A stretch of DNA of 64,000 nucleotides, taken from positions 1 to 64,000 of the forward strand of contig NW_026733782.1 of NCBI RefSeq assembly GCF_028476545.1. The letters are read 5' to 3'. The stretch comes from Physella acuta. Its lineage: Eukaryota > Mollusca > Gastropoda > Physidae. The translations under genes were made by a program, and so were the position numbers. A model generated the notes under the pieces. That model was not told where the DNA came from and searched no databases. It saw only the letters and a list, made by a program, of their open reading frames with translations. Below, piece by piece: positions 1 through 13,900 of the stretch (position 1 is its first letter; each line of letters opens with the position of its first letter).

Positions 1-624
1 ACTAAAATGGATGTTCATAATATGAGAGTGCTCTGGCTAAAAGAATGTAAACTCTAAAATCACTTAAAAATTACAGTAGAAAACATAGAACAAAAACATA
101 GACTAGATGTTATTTTAACATTTTAGAAGTACAAATTACTTTTAATAGCCTAGTAAATAATAGGGGCCTTTTTTAAATTAAAAAGTATAGGCCTATGCCT
201 ATTGTATTTAAAAAGTAAAAAAAAAGCATACGGCACAGACTCACAGAGGCTACTACTACAGCCTACCCTATTGAACCTGTGTGGTACTAGTCTAGATCTC
301 TAGATTCTAGATATCTAGATCTACTTTAGTACTTTTAGTACTAGATTTCAGTACTACACTTTTACTAAAATAAATTATTTTAAATGTATGATTTGTCATA
401 AATGCTCTATTAAATTATTAATTTTATATTATTATTATTAGGCAGAAAAATAGGCCTATATATTTAGAATTATTACTTTTAGGTTTAGGCCTAACTGTCA
501 TGTGTTACAGTCACCCAGTTATATGAATATGATAAAAACAGTTTTAAATTACTTCCAAATTTTATTTTATAGGAACATAGGCTATAGGCCTAATGATAAT
601 ATCTTTAATATTACAACTATTTTA
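1..624. other. AT-rich upstream DNA, no gene seen
   Basis: No coding exon or RNA gene is recognisable. The stretch is AT-rich, with several short GGCCTATA-like words and a cluster of TCTAGA/AGATCT near 290-330, and it leads into the SINE that begins at 625. Confidence 0.5.
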
Positions 625-880
625 GGGGTCGGCGTGGTCGAGTCGGTAAAGCTCATGGTTGCTAAACCGAAAAGTCTCGAGTTCGAACCCTCGGGCAGAT
701 GAGGCTCGTTAGCTGGGGACAGCCACTCTTCTAGGAGAGACAACTCCAAAATTAAACAACTGCTGCCTTGTAGTTTGTTCTTGGTTGGACAAAGGCTATG
801 GAAGCAAATCCAAAAAGAAAAGTAGGCTGAAATCGGAGTCAATGGCCTCAATGGCGCATAACCAATTGACACGTAACGCT
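625..880 (+). repeat. tRNA-derived SINE, family A
   Basis: The head carries a tRNA-like A box (TGGTCGAGTCGG) and B box (GAGTTCGAACC) at normal spacing. It is followed by a body shared with a minus-strand copy at 57440-57640, which includes the words for CTGCCTTGTAGTTTG and GGCTGAAATCGGAG. The pairing of a pol III promoter head with a dispersed body marks it as a SINE. Confidence 0.8.
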
Positions 881-890
881 TAATTGTGTT

Positions 891-1024
891 GGAGGCGTGG
901 TCGAGTCGGCAAAAAGCTCATGGTTGATAAATTCGAACAAAGTCTCGAGTTCAAACCCACTGGCAGATAAATCTCGATCCCCTTCTACACTAATAATTAA
1001 GAACGAAGAAGAAGAAGAAGAAGA
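891..1024 (+). repeat. Truncated second SINE A head with GAA tail
   Basis: A second tRNA-like head (GGCGTGGTCGAGTCGG, later GAGTTCAAACC) follows the first SINE almost directly and ends in a (GAA)n simple repeat near 1000-1024. It lacks the SINE A body, so it is a truncated copy or a related family. Confidence 0.65.
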
Positions 1025-1463
1025 CAACTATTTTATTATGCAAATTTTTTTCTGATGATCAAATTGAATTAGATGAATTATGATTGTTAATGAATAAATG
1101 TCATATATTTTATTATTTAGGGCCTATTGATTTATTAGCTCAGACATAAGCATTCATGATTGGTGTTTATAAATAATATTATTGAAATATTTGTTTTGGT
1201 TCCAGTTCTTCTTAAAATAGTACAAATATAAATTTTAAATGATGTTGAAATCAGCAATGGACGTTGTTAGTGCTATTGTCATACTGTCTTTATTTAAAAA
1301 AAAAATAATACCATTTAACCTATCTTTGTAAAAACACTTTCAGTCAAGGCTGTTCTCTACAATACTATATAGGCAATGTCTAATACAGTTGCCTTAAATT
1401 AATATTGTAGTTATTATACTGAGACAGTATTTACAGAGCTTCTTTCATGTGGTAGAGGAGGGA

Positions 1464-1645
1464 GGCATTTGAAAGTTCTGGGGGAGGGGGGAGTGGACAA
1501 TGGTTAAAGTAAAGTCTATATTTTCTATTTAAATGAAATATTTTTTTTCAATTTTGTTCAAGTGGGGGGGTGGAGTAGACACTATCAGATGGTACTTAGT
1601 GCCCCCCCCCCCCCCACCTCTGCATAATTCCTGAAAGAAATATTG
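1464..1645. repeat. Degenerate poly-G/C MITE copy
   Basis: The stretch contains G tracts, a C tract near 1600, and an internal segment like the hAT-type MITEs at 53640 and 60532 (a weak TGGACAATGGTTAAAG-type match), and ends in CCTGAAAGAAATATTG. The left end is unclear and no target duplication was found. Confidence 0.35.
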
Positions 1646-1918
1646 GTATTGTAAATACAGTTTATACCAACCTGTGTAAGGATTAGGATCAAGGGTGATT
1701 ATTGTTAGGGTTCATTTAATGCATGGTATCTAACCCAAATGCCAATTCTGGCTCTAATTACTATACTAAACTGATAGTTTTTAAAGCTAAAAGTTTTGAA
1801 TTTGTATAAAAATATTGCTTTGCTATACTTGTGACTGTAATAAAAAAAATTATTTAGTGAAGGTATAAAGATAATTTATTTTTCAAATGTTTTTATATTT
1901 TTAATGACTTCTTTTTAG

Positions 1919-1976
1919 GTTGTGGCTTTTAATTGAAAAATAAAGATCAAGAGAACAGTATTAAATTACAGTTAAT
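1919..1976 (+). other. 5' UTR part of the TTC41-like gene
   Basis: A pyrimidine-rich tract ending in CTTTTTAG at 1918 is a good splice acceptor 58 bases before the start codon at 1977. This suggests the gene has at least one upstream non-coding exon, which I could not locate. Confidence 0.45.
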
Positions 1977-4900
1977 ATGAAGGTCTTCAAATGTGTTGAC
2001 TATGAACTAAGGAAACCACTCTCTCCTTTTATATGCTCAACACCTTTAGATTTTGTGGAGGAAAGAGAGTATCTTTCGCAGGTGGTATTTCCACAACTTG
2101 ACAGATTATGTAAAAGTAGAGGTTCATCTTTCACACCTGTTGACTTGCTATGGAACCCTGGGCAAAAAAAATTACAGGATGGTATCATGTTAAAAACACA
2201 CTTAGATGAGATAAAAAAATGTGCACCATTTTTCATATGTCTTTTGGGAGAGACTTATGGTCCATTCAGAAGTGAAAACAAGCCTCCTTTATTGTCCAGT
2301 TTGGATGGACATTTAAAAAGAGCCCAGGAAGATTACGATTGGTTGGATAAAAATATTTTAAACGCTGCTTCTGGTGGCCACCCCTGGATTCTACAGAAAG
2401 GTAATTCAAATTTGTGCTTCAAGAATACATTTCAGTATTAACTCCTTTAGCACATTCTCTTTTCTGTAATGTTGCTAAATTTTGAAGAGATATAATTAAT
2501 TAAAAATATAATATTATTTTGAATCAACATTTTTTTATTTACATTGAGAGATTTAATTTTTTTTTATAATTCTCAATATATTTGTAACATTTAATTAAAT
2601 ATTTTACATAATAGCTAGAAATACATGTAGTAATTTGTTTAGTACTGTAAATTAATAAATAAAACACATTTTTTTAAAAAATTTTTTGTTAATGTTCCCC
2701 TTTATGACCTTACGATCCATTGGGCAGAAGAAGTAGAGTTCATCTCTTTCTTGATCACGCCATTACTTTCCTTTACATGAGTCAGGTACCTCTCAGAGCT
2801 GGGTGGACTCAGGGATGTCCCACACACTTGATTCCAAGATCAAACCTTGAGACTTTTTGTGTTAGCAGTCAAGCGCTCTACTTCATGAACCTACCCTTCT
2901 ACTGTTATTTAATGTTTTTTATTTAGGCCATCAATACTGCAGTGTTACAGAACTGGAAATTATTCAAGGGAACTCACTGTGTGATGACCAGCATGTCACA
3001 TTTTATTATCGACAATCTGATCATTTAGACGATAGGTTACAAACAATACACGATAAAGCACAAAAAGATGAAATTGTGAAACTGTATTCTTCTGAATCAG
3101 AACTTTGTAAGGAAAAAATACACACTCTAAGACAAAGACTAGTAAACAAAGGAATACCAGTGAAATATTTTCGCACTTTGGAAGATTTAGCACAAGTTGT
3201 TGTAGAAGATTGGCGACAGATAATTGACTTTGTTTTACCTCCTTTGATTCACGATGCAAAATTATTGGGTGAGCTATTAAATTTATACTTTAGGAAAGAC
3301 TAAACATTGACTACAAAGTTTGCACTTATTTTTTTAAAAGTTAAATCATTATTAAATTCAATGTAGCCTTTTGTGAATACTGTTTTTACGTAAGATCTTT
3401 CTAAAATATGTACTTTTCATTAAAGAAAAATAATATTGTAGATATAACAGTGAATCAACTTGACTTAGCAAGTACACTTTAATTTGAATAAAAGAAGAAA
3501 CTATAATGATAACTATATTTGCTTTCAATGGTTGACTTAAACATAATATATTTTTAAACTCCAGATACACGAGTTTACAATGACTGGCTAGTGCAAGAAT
3601 CATTTCTCCAGAAGAGAGCAGAAGTATTTGTCTCAGCTACTGATATAGAAGAAACTTTAGAGCAAATAACAGAGTTTGCACTAACATGCAAAAGAAAGGT
3701 AGCTGGAGATCCAGTTGAAGAAGTTCTGAACTCAAATACTGCAAATGATGATGAAAGCCAATTTTTAATTTCTGCATTGAAAAAGAAGTATGTACTAAGT
3801 GTAAATAATTTACATAAAAAAAATGACTTAGAATTATATTATTTTTCATCAATTATCATTAACCCCTTTTGTGGTCTTTGAGACGCCACAGTTGATTCCC
3901 TCCTAATTTTTAGTATCTTTCTTTGTCCTCTGCCTATCTGAAAAGTTCTGCAATGGGCAGCCCAGTCCAATCTTTGATGTATGTGTTTATTGCTTAAGTG
4001 TACACAATAATGATGTCATTTTTATCATTAGTGTTCCTACAACTGAAGTGGCAAAGAGCATCTTTCTGCTAGCGGGGGACAGAGGCTGTGGCAAAACCAC
4101 ACTAGCTGCCAGATGGCTGCACAGCTTCAGGGAGGATAACTGTGGGATATGCCTCATTTCCCACTTTACATCAGCATCAAACAAAAGCACCAATGTGGAG
4201 GACTTCTTAAGAAAAAGTATTGAGATGCTGAGAAAAGAATTTTTGTTCTCAGGTGAGAAAATTATTTAAAGAAAAAAAATTGATATTAATAACCTGACAA
4301 TTAATTCCAAACCAAAATCAATGCAGTCTATAATCATCTGTTAGGGATTGATTGAGCTGTGTTAAATGATTGCAATAAATATTAATAAAATAAGCAGATG
4401 TTCATTAAATTACTATTATTATTTAATGAGTAAGCTACCCTTTATTCTTTAGAGCTGGTTAAGTAAACCTATCTCATTTGCTTCATGTCCAGCCAACTAT
4501 GATTTTCTCTGACATCTAAAGATGTGGGGGGGGGGGGGGGGGGGGGGGGAATGAAAGACTAGTTTATAACTAGATATCTGTCTTGTGACTATTAGATTTG
4601 TACTAAAGCCTAACTGAACCAATTAATGTTAAATACTATAAACAATCTTCATTTGTTTGAAAATATAACTTTTAATCAATTTTAAAGTAATTATAATAAT
4701 TTATATTGACTGTATAAAAAACTTCTAATTAAGTTGCATTGTTTTTTTACTTTCTCGTATATACAAAGTATAGAGAAAGTATTGTAATCGTGCAAAAAAA
4801 ACCCCAGATTTGCAATTAAACGTCCCTGAGTTGGAAAAACATAGTTTTGCAATCTTGTCCGTATGTCTGTGTGTGTGTATGTGTGTGTGTGTGTAAACAA

Positions 4901-7900
4901 GATAACTTGAGAACCGTTACAGCTAGGTTGATGAAATTTCATATATAAGTATTATATCAAAATCATAGATCCGTATCAACTTTTGAGCAATTTCCGATAA
5001 CCGGAAGTGGAACTTTTTCTACTTTGAATTTTTTAAAAGCCTATAACTTGAGTACTATTTTAGATAGATAAATGACATTTCACATGTAAGTAAAAGATCT
5101 AATTTTCTGCCTTCTATCAAATTTTGAGTGATTTCCATTGACCGGAAGTAGTAATTTTTACTATTTCCGATTTCTCAAAAAACGCATGTGAATTTATGAA
5201 GTACTAATAATATTCCACACTATTATACACATCTTTATTCGGCGTTCGCTTGGTGCGCAATTCTTTTTTCTATGAGATTCTATTATATTTTTAAAAGTTT
5301 AAGTATTTAAAATGGATTATAAATCATAACTATATCCTGAGTTCCCATCCCTTGTTGTTTTATATAAGAATATTCGAGAAAGTTTAGGGGAGATCACTCC
5401 CGGTTTATTTGTTATAGAAAGAAGTTAAATAATTTCTTCCTTATTAAAAATACATTTCAGAGGACTTCGATTCAAATTCTATTTGTGCTGCAACTGAAAG
5501 GGATTCAGACAGCCAGAGTTACCTGTCCTTGTGTGAAACTTTCAAAGCTTCCCTGGGGCTAGGACCATGTGTTCTTTTATTGGATGGTGTGAATGAGCTG
5601 GGCCCCACCTATGACCTGAGTTCACAGAAAGTGAGTAGCAGATAATGTCAAAAAAAAATAACTATTTTAATTTGATCAGAATAAACCATTTCAATATTTA
5701 TTTAACAAAGAAAAACTAGTAACTTGACCCGTATGTGAACTGGCTAAGACAATAAACATTTAAATCTGTAAAATTTTCAAATTTCTCCAGGTAAAAGAAT
5801 GTTCATGGCTGCCAGGTATTGTTCCAGAGACATGTAGAATAATACTCACCACAACCAAATCGGATGTTTCATTTAGATTTTTGACACAAAGGCCAGATGT
5901 TTTGGTCATTGCCACCCCGAGCTCTCTGACCAATGCTGGGACAACGTTACAGATGGTAAAGTATTACATCTTAACTTAACAAAATCTTAACAAAATCTTA
6001 ACAAAATCTTAACAAAATCTTAACAAAATCTTAACAAAATCTTAACAAAATCTTAACAAAATCTTAACAAAATCTTAACAAAATCTTAACAAAATCTTAA
6101 CAAAATCTTAACAAAATCTTAACAAAATCTTAACAAAATCTTAACAAAATCTTAACAAAATCTTAACAAAATCTTAACAAAATCTTAACAAAATCTTAAC
6201 AAAATCTTAACAACATCTTAACAAAATCTTAACAAAATCTTAACAAAATCTTAACAAAATCTTAACAAAATCCTAACAAAATCTTAACAAAATCTTAACA
6301 AAATCTTAACAAAATCTTAACAAAATTTTAACAAAATCTTAACAAAATCTTAACAAAATCTTAACAAAATCTTAACAAAACCTGAACAAAACCTTAACAA
6401 AATCTTAACAAAAGCTTGACAAAAGCTTGACAAAATCTTAAAATCTTAATAAAACCGTAACAAAATCTTAATAAATTATATGCAGCAAAATTAATGTATT
6501 ATAATCCTTGTCTTTAAAAAAATTAAGGTTTTGTTTTTACTCTGGTATAAAATCAACAAAACTGAAAATAAAAAATAAATGGTTAATGTTGCAAAATATA
6601 TTCTTTGCTCCTTTAAAACTGAAAATTGTCCATATCTATTTAGTAGTTTTACCATATTTCTTTTTCTTTTTTTTTATTACAATATATATGTTGTATTATT
6701 ACATTTTAAAATGTGTAATAATTAGTTTCAAAATTTAGAACTATTTTTACTTGAAGGTGAAAGAACACTTTCCAGAACTAAGCCAGCTGATTGGTGGGGA
6801 AAAAGTTTTACACCAGTTGTCTTGTTTGAAGATCATGCAAACCCCTTTAGGCTCCATGGTCATTGGCTCTGAGATCTGTAGACCCAGGGTGTACACTAAT
6901 TTGTCAGCTTTCTTGGAAAACTATGCAGAGGTAATTTTTAGAGCTCCTTTATGTTATAATTGTTTATTTTTACTTATCTATAAATAATCATAACATAAAT
7001 AATAAATATTAATCATATGCTTAAGGATTTGGATATTACTCTCTGATCAAGTCTTCTATTATTTTAAAAGAATAAATTTCAGAATTATTTGTGGTACATC
7101 ATTATTCAGTGAATATATCTCAGAAATTAAAACAGTGTTTTTAATGTTCATATATAATTTTTAATAGGGTGCCTATGTGAAGGTATACAGTATCATAAAT
7201 CTGCTATACCAATATAATTAAAGCTTAACTTTATGTGTAATTCCTCACAAGCTGCTATGGGCACCATTGTTTTCTCTGTATTGGTCAAAACAACGGGTAA
7301 CGCATTTGTGTTGATTTTAATTTTTCTCATCTAGATGTTATCACTGCGCAACTTTTGGATGATCTGTGTACAAAGTTGGGTGCAGACACACAGCTGGGCC
7401 CTTGGGAAACCATCTTCTGAGCATGACAAAAATTCAGGTAAATATATTCATTGCATGCTAGTGCAAGTGGAAATCTGTGGCAGATGGTGTTTTTTTTATT
7501 AAGTATAATCCACTTTGATCTTAGTAAACTGTTGCATTTGTTATAAGAAACTAACTTCATTTTCTAAAAAATAATATTTGTTTTTTTGAATAATGTTATA
7601 AAAGATTTTAAAATTCTCATGTGAAATTTTTTTCAGCTCCGTATGGATGGGTAATTGACACGCTTTGCTTGATTACGCTGTCACGCAATGGGCTCACCCA
7701 GAACCAAATTCTTTCCATCCTGAAGATGATTGGTTATGTAGACAGCCTTGAGGTGTCACCCTATGATTGGTTGCAGTTTCAATGCTCTGCCAAGTCCACA
7801 CTTTATGTAAGAGAGGATGGAAAGATATATTTCAGTCACAAATATTTGCAAGAGATTTCTGAGTACACATTTTTTCGTAAGTCTTTGTATAGAAAAAATA

Positions 7901-10900
7901 TCTCTTTGTTGTATAGTTTATGAGGGTTGATTCATTCTGATGCTTGACAAAACAAGGAAGATTAATAGCATGTTAATTTTTGTAATGCATTATTTTTTGT
8001 GTTAGTGGTGGGATTGGGGTTGCTTTTTGTGGTGTTTGATAATGAAGTTGAGTTGGGGAAGGGATGGTTACACATTTAATTGGCTGATGTAACGTAATAT
8101 TAATTATAGACCCCTTGTTGTACAGACACTAACCACTGCTTGCCACTCACTATCAAATGTGGTTACCATGACAATATAAACTACCATACTGTTTGCCAGG
8201 TTCAGAAATTATATTTTACATAGGCTATGTATAATGACATTTATATTTTATGTAGGCAAAGTATAATGAAATTATATTTTATGTAGGCTAAGTATAATGA
8301 AATTATATTTTATGAAGGCAAAGTATTTTGAAATTATATTTTTTGTAGGCTAAGTATAATGAAATTATATTTTATGTAGGCTAAGTATAATGAAATTATA
8401 TTTTATGAAGGCTAAGTATTTTGAGATTATATTATATGTAGGCTAAGTATATTGAAATTATATTTTATGTAGGCTAAGTATAATGACATTATATTTTATG
8501 AAGGCTAAGTATTTTGAGATTATATTATATGTAGGCTAAGTATAATGAAATTATATTTTATGTAGGCTAAGTATAATGACATTATATTTTATGTAGGCTA
8601 AGTATAATGAAATTATAATTTATGTAGGCTAAGTATAATGAAATTATATTTTATGTAGGCTAAGTATAATGAAGTTATATATTTTACATAGGCTAAGTAT
8701 AATGAAATTATATTTTATGTAGACTAAGTGTAAAGAAATCCAACAGATAAGTTTATCCCTTGGGTCCATCAGCTGTGTGAAGAGAGGGGGGTGGGGGGGG
8801 GGGGGGGCTGATATTTTGGCATTACTTGACTCTTCCCAGACTTTGTGCTTGGATTTCCAATGTGCAATCATCCAATGATCTATTAGACCATGGAACCATA
8901 TATATATAAAGTTTACTTAAACGTCCCTTATGTTCCAGACTCCATCTCAACTTGTCCTAATGATCCAGAGATGATTGTCAAACTCTCCCAGTCTTCGACC
9001 AGACGCCTGTACCACGGGCACCTGGTCAGGTATTTTTCCCAGCAGCCTTTAGATGTGCAGGTTATGGAGGAGCTGCCATGGCATATGATGATGTCAGGGG
9101 ATTTGAATGGATTAGTGGATTATCTCACAGATTATAGGTAAGATGTGAGGTGATTAGTAGAGTAGCTCTCATACGACAGCTGAGATGTGAAATAATGTCT
9201 TATATGTTGGTCAGAGCTAAGAAATGTCTGTACAATTGTATTCTGCTTTCTATTTTAAAAAAAATAGACAATAGTACTAATATATTAATTTTTACTCATC
9301 TGAATTATTTCATTAATCTCATTAACAGTGTTGCATTTTTATTCCATAATGAATTTACATTTACTGCGGAATAGCAACATATTGTGTAAATAATGTATAA
9401 GTAATGATTATTTAAACTATACCTCTATATATTCAATAGAATATTGCAGCAAATATTTGATGAGGATGTAAACTTATGGGTAGAGGATTTGAAACTCTAT
9501 TGGTCAGTGTGTGAGACCAATGGTCAGTTGGCTGGGATGATTTACCTTGAACTTGCTAAATCTTTTGGGATTCCAACCAACCCTGATCAGGTAAATACTA
9601 TCTTTGTTTGACAGTCAACATGATTATTTATAGAACCTTAATTTAATTCAATTTTTAATGATTACCTGTCAATGTAATTATATAGAATGGTGAAAACAGT
9701 TTTTTGGATGGCACCATCACCAGCCCGAGCCCTAAAGTATTTGTATCAGAAATACAGCTAGAGGATGAAAGTTATGAAAGTTTTAGCAACAACCTGTCAG
9801 CTAGCCAAACACAAGTGAGTTGTTTTTTCTCACAGGAATAAATTATCTTGTACAGCATTGTAAGCAGATTAACAGCCTAAAATCTTCTAGGGTCATCTTG
9901 CTCTACTTCTCAATTAAAAAAAATTCTGATTGAGAATATGTTTGCTTAACTGGCTTGCATATTGTTTCTTTTTACATAATAAAAAACCTTGCAGATTGAT
10001 TTACAAAAGTGTTTGTGCTGTGTTTTTTTTCTGTGTCATTTGTGTGGTAGTAGGAGGAGGTGGGGAGAAAATGTTAAATGAGATAGTTGGTTGACTAAAA
10101 TTATGTCCCGTTTTTTCTGCACATGTGCCTTATCCCCATCTATTTGACAAAAAATATTTTTAATCCCAAAATTTCTGATAAGTAAAAATTCGTTGTTTTT
10201 TTTAAAGTGTGAAAGAGTTTAAATTTTCATTTAATGTAGATCTAAATAATTTGAAAAGATTATTTATCACCTTACAACAATAACACTTTTTAAAAATTTA
10301 TTTTTTTATTTGGTTTTTAGATGATTTCAAATGGAAATCTGGTTGAGAAATCTGTTTTTGTTACACAAGGAAGCCTAAATAAAAATTCTACAGACAAAGA
10401 ACTGATAAATGAAGAAAACAAGGAAGAGATTCTCAGCTTTTCTCAAGTTACTAATCTGTTTTGGAATATTGCCAGTTTTCTTCGAAATTGTGGGCACAAA
10501 GAAGAATTTGTGGTTTTACTAATATCCCTTACAAAATACCTAACACAGGTAAAGTTGTAAGATATAAAAATTAAATCAATTAAAAAGAATACTTCATTAA
10601 GTAGTAACTTTTTTAAAGTAATTAAACAATTTAAAATCGATAAAAAATACTTTTGGTTAAAAATTTTACATTTATTTCTTTGAAAATGATCTTGGTTTTT
10701 GATTTTGCTTTTGTTGTACTTTGGCGGCAGACTGAAAAGCTTGGGATCAGAGAACAAATTTTGTTGTGTCGTTGCCACTGTGTGGCTGGAGAACTTAAGC
10801 TGGCATCAGAAGACATTCCTTCAGCTGAGGCTGAGTTCAGACTGGCCCTGCATGCTGCTCTATCAGCAGACAACTTGGATGACGACTTCATGTTTCAGAG

Positions 10901-13900
10901 TCAGTTACATTATCTTAAAGGTGGGACTGTTTCCTTTACTTAGGATATTTAAAAACAACTTTTAGCTGTTTATTGAGATAATAACAGTTTCTCAATAGTA
11001 ATAAAAATAGACATTTTTTTTAATAAGAATTTTAAAAAATACAATGAGTTATTTAAAAAAAAAATTACCTTGGGATTTTTCAATATATTTACCATTTAAT
11101 AATGACATTACATTTTTTCTTACTTTTTAGCACTGATTCTTTGCCATCAAGGCTTCATTCACCTACAACTAAATGATCATTATGAAGCAGAAGATCTCTT
11201 TAAAGAAGCCCTAGAGTGTATTGAAGATAACCCCAACTGCTTTGTTCTCAAATCAACAATTTTCAAACACATGGCATCATTAAGGCAAGATATTTTCCAA
11301 TTTATACATTGTATTTAGTAACTAGAAAAAATAATGGGCATTATATAAACAAGTTTTCAAGATGTGAATTTTTAAATTTATCAGTTTTTTACCCTAATAT
11401 TTTTCTAATTAAAAAAGTAATTTATATTTTGTGTAAATATTCACAATTTTAATGAATTTGTTAAAATGACATATTTTTAAAAAAAGTTTTAACTTGTTCT
11501 TAAAACTACAGCGCAAGTAGACAGGATTTTCTAAAGGCTGAGTCGTACTTGCGAGAAGTGTTGAAGTTGCAGGTGCAGTGGTATGGTTTGTCCAGTAAGT
11601 CAGCAGGTGACACATTGGTCATGCTGGCCAAGGTGATGTTACAAGCAGAAGGTGCCCAGGGGTAAAAGAATTTCTTATGTGATAAGATTTAATGTTTGCA
11701 TTTGTTAAAAATCTGGATCAAATAGAATCCTGGAACAAATTAATACATTTATAAGAAAAATAAATTTTTAAAACTTTTACTGCCACACCTGATAGGTGGT
11801 TTTATATATAAAAAAATAATTCACATGTTAATTTATTTGCATAATTGTCTCCCAAAAACTAAAATTTATTGCTAGAGACAATTGCATTTTTATTTTATTA
11901 ATTTTTTTCAGAGATACTGTTATGAAAGTCAAATCTTTGCTTCGACAAGCTTTGACCATTTTAGAGAAGTGTAATGGGCAGTCACACTCATCAGTTGCTG
12001 ATGTTCTTTATGATCTAGGTTTAATGAATTTTATGAATTTTAATACAAAACTTATTCAATAATTATAAGTTTATATTTATATTAAATCTTAAATGTTTTA
12101 CGATCTAGGTTTGATGAATTTTACGAATTTTAATACAAAACTTATTCAATAATTATAAGTTTATATTTATATTAAATCTTAATTGTTTTATTTGTTTACT
12201 GTTGTCAAAACGATATGAAAAAAAATCAAATTTTCAAATAGTTTAAGCTGCCTTTAAACACATTAAACCATGCTGTCCCCAATAGACCTCATTAATCACA
12301 ATACAAATTTTAAACCAAACAGGAGTTTTATTAGCTGATGAATCCAGTCGTGCTGCCAAAATGGAGGCCCAGAAGTACTTACAGCGCTGCCTGGACCTGA
12401 GAATTTCAGAGTTGGGTAAGTTGAAATGCTGAGGTAGCATTTAGCTCAATTTTTAGGTAGTGATAGTGGCAGTCTCCTCGCAATGTAAGGACATCCACAT
12501 TTACTAGTGATGACTTAACAGGTAGTTTGATCAGTTTACAACCAGGGTCGTAGCTAGGGGAGGGTGGGTGGGACACCAAACGAGGTATAAAAAAACAGAA
12601 TGCTCCCCCTGAGCTGCATCACTGAATTATAAATAGTCGACGTTTAGAACAAAATTGACTGCTACTTAACTTTACAGAACATTTAGCTTTTTTTTTACAT
12701 AATCATCATCTGTGTGACATCAAAATAAACCAGTTTGGATGAGATTAGGGTGGCATTTTTACCAGCATGAATAACTTATATATAATGGGGGGAGGGCAAA
12801 ATTGAGAGTTTGACCTGTGCCCCAGAATGGGTTTGCTAGCCTTTACTTACAACATTGCAATTAAAGTACAAACATATGTAAAACTGCAAAGGAAGTTTCT
12901 TGCAAGAAAATATAAAAGAATGCTTTTCTTGAAAACAACAACTTTGTATAATGTAAAAAATGAATTATTAATGTTTATAGTTTGTATTACATATTTTTAT
13001 TTAAATTGACTAAAAATATAAACAACATTATTAATTTTCTAATGAAACTGAAAAAGATGAAATGTATGTAACAGTATAATAAATAGTGAATATTGCTGTT
13101 TAAGCTTTTAAAAGAATGCTTTCTTTAAAAGTAGTAATATAGGCCTATATTATTTTTTTTTCTCTATTAACAGGGGTGGATAATCATCTGACCAAACTCA
13201 CCTTACAGTGTCTCACAAGAGTCAAAGTAGCTCTTAAAATGGGTCAACATGGCTCCCACCCAACTAGCAGATCTACCATGAGAAGCAATGAGGTGGTGTG
13301 GATAAGAATGGGTGAGAAACTCACCAAATCACACAACATACATAGAGCAGAAGGCAGGTCTGATACGGCCAGCGTGCGAAGTTTATCAACTTCCAGAGAG
13401 AGGCCAGCGAACATAACGGACCATCGTAGACTGTTGCGGAGAGAAAAAGAAAAACAAATTTTCCCACTGTCTTGTGAGAGTTCTGAAAACTTGAAAAAAT
13501 TTGTAAATTATGGGAGTAAAGATAAAACCAATTCTACAAGATCTGAAAACCTGCTTCTCGCAGATCAAAAACATCTATTAAGGGAACACAGTCATTATGA
13601 TAATATTTCTCCTGAGGGCTACTTAGCTATTGAAAATGGTAAAACAGACGGAAAGCAAATAATATCCTTGAATATGCCAAAGGAGGAAATGAATCACAGC
13701 ACAGTGAGTGAAAACCAGCCATCATCTGAGCATTATTTAGACGTGGTAGATAAACAAGCAAATGAGAAAAAGAAGAAGCGAGTAATCATCCAGTCAATGG
13801 TCCACCCAAGATTTTATTACCAGAGGATTAAGACATCTGACCTGGAGTCAAAATCATCCTCATCTATCAGTAAAATTTCCAGCAGCCGCGCGTCCAACCG

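Noticed and set aside
625-700. A possible functional tRNA gene, because of good A and B boxes.
   Set aside because: No cloverleaf acceptor stem closes, and the same head is joined to a repeated body, so it is a SINE.
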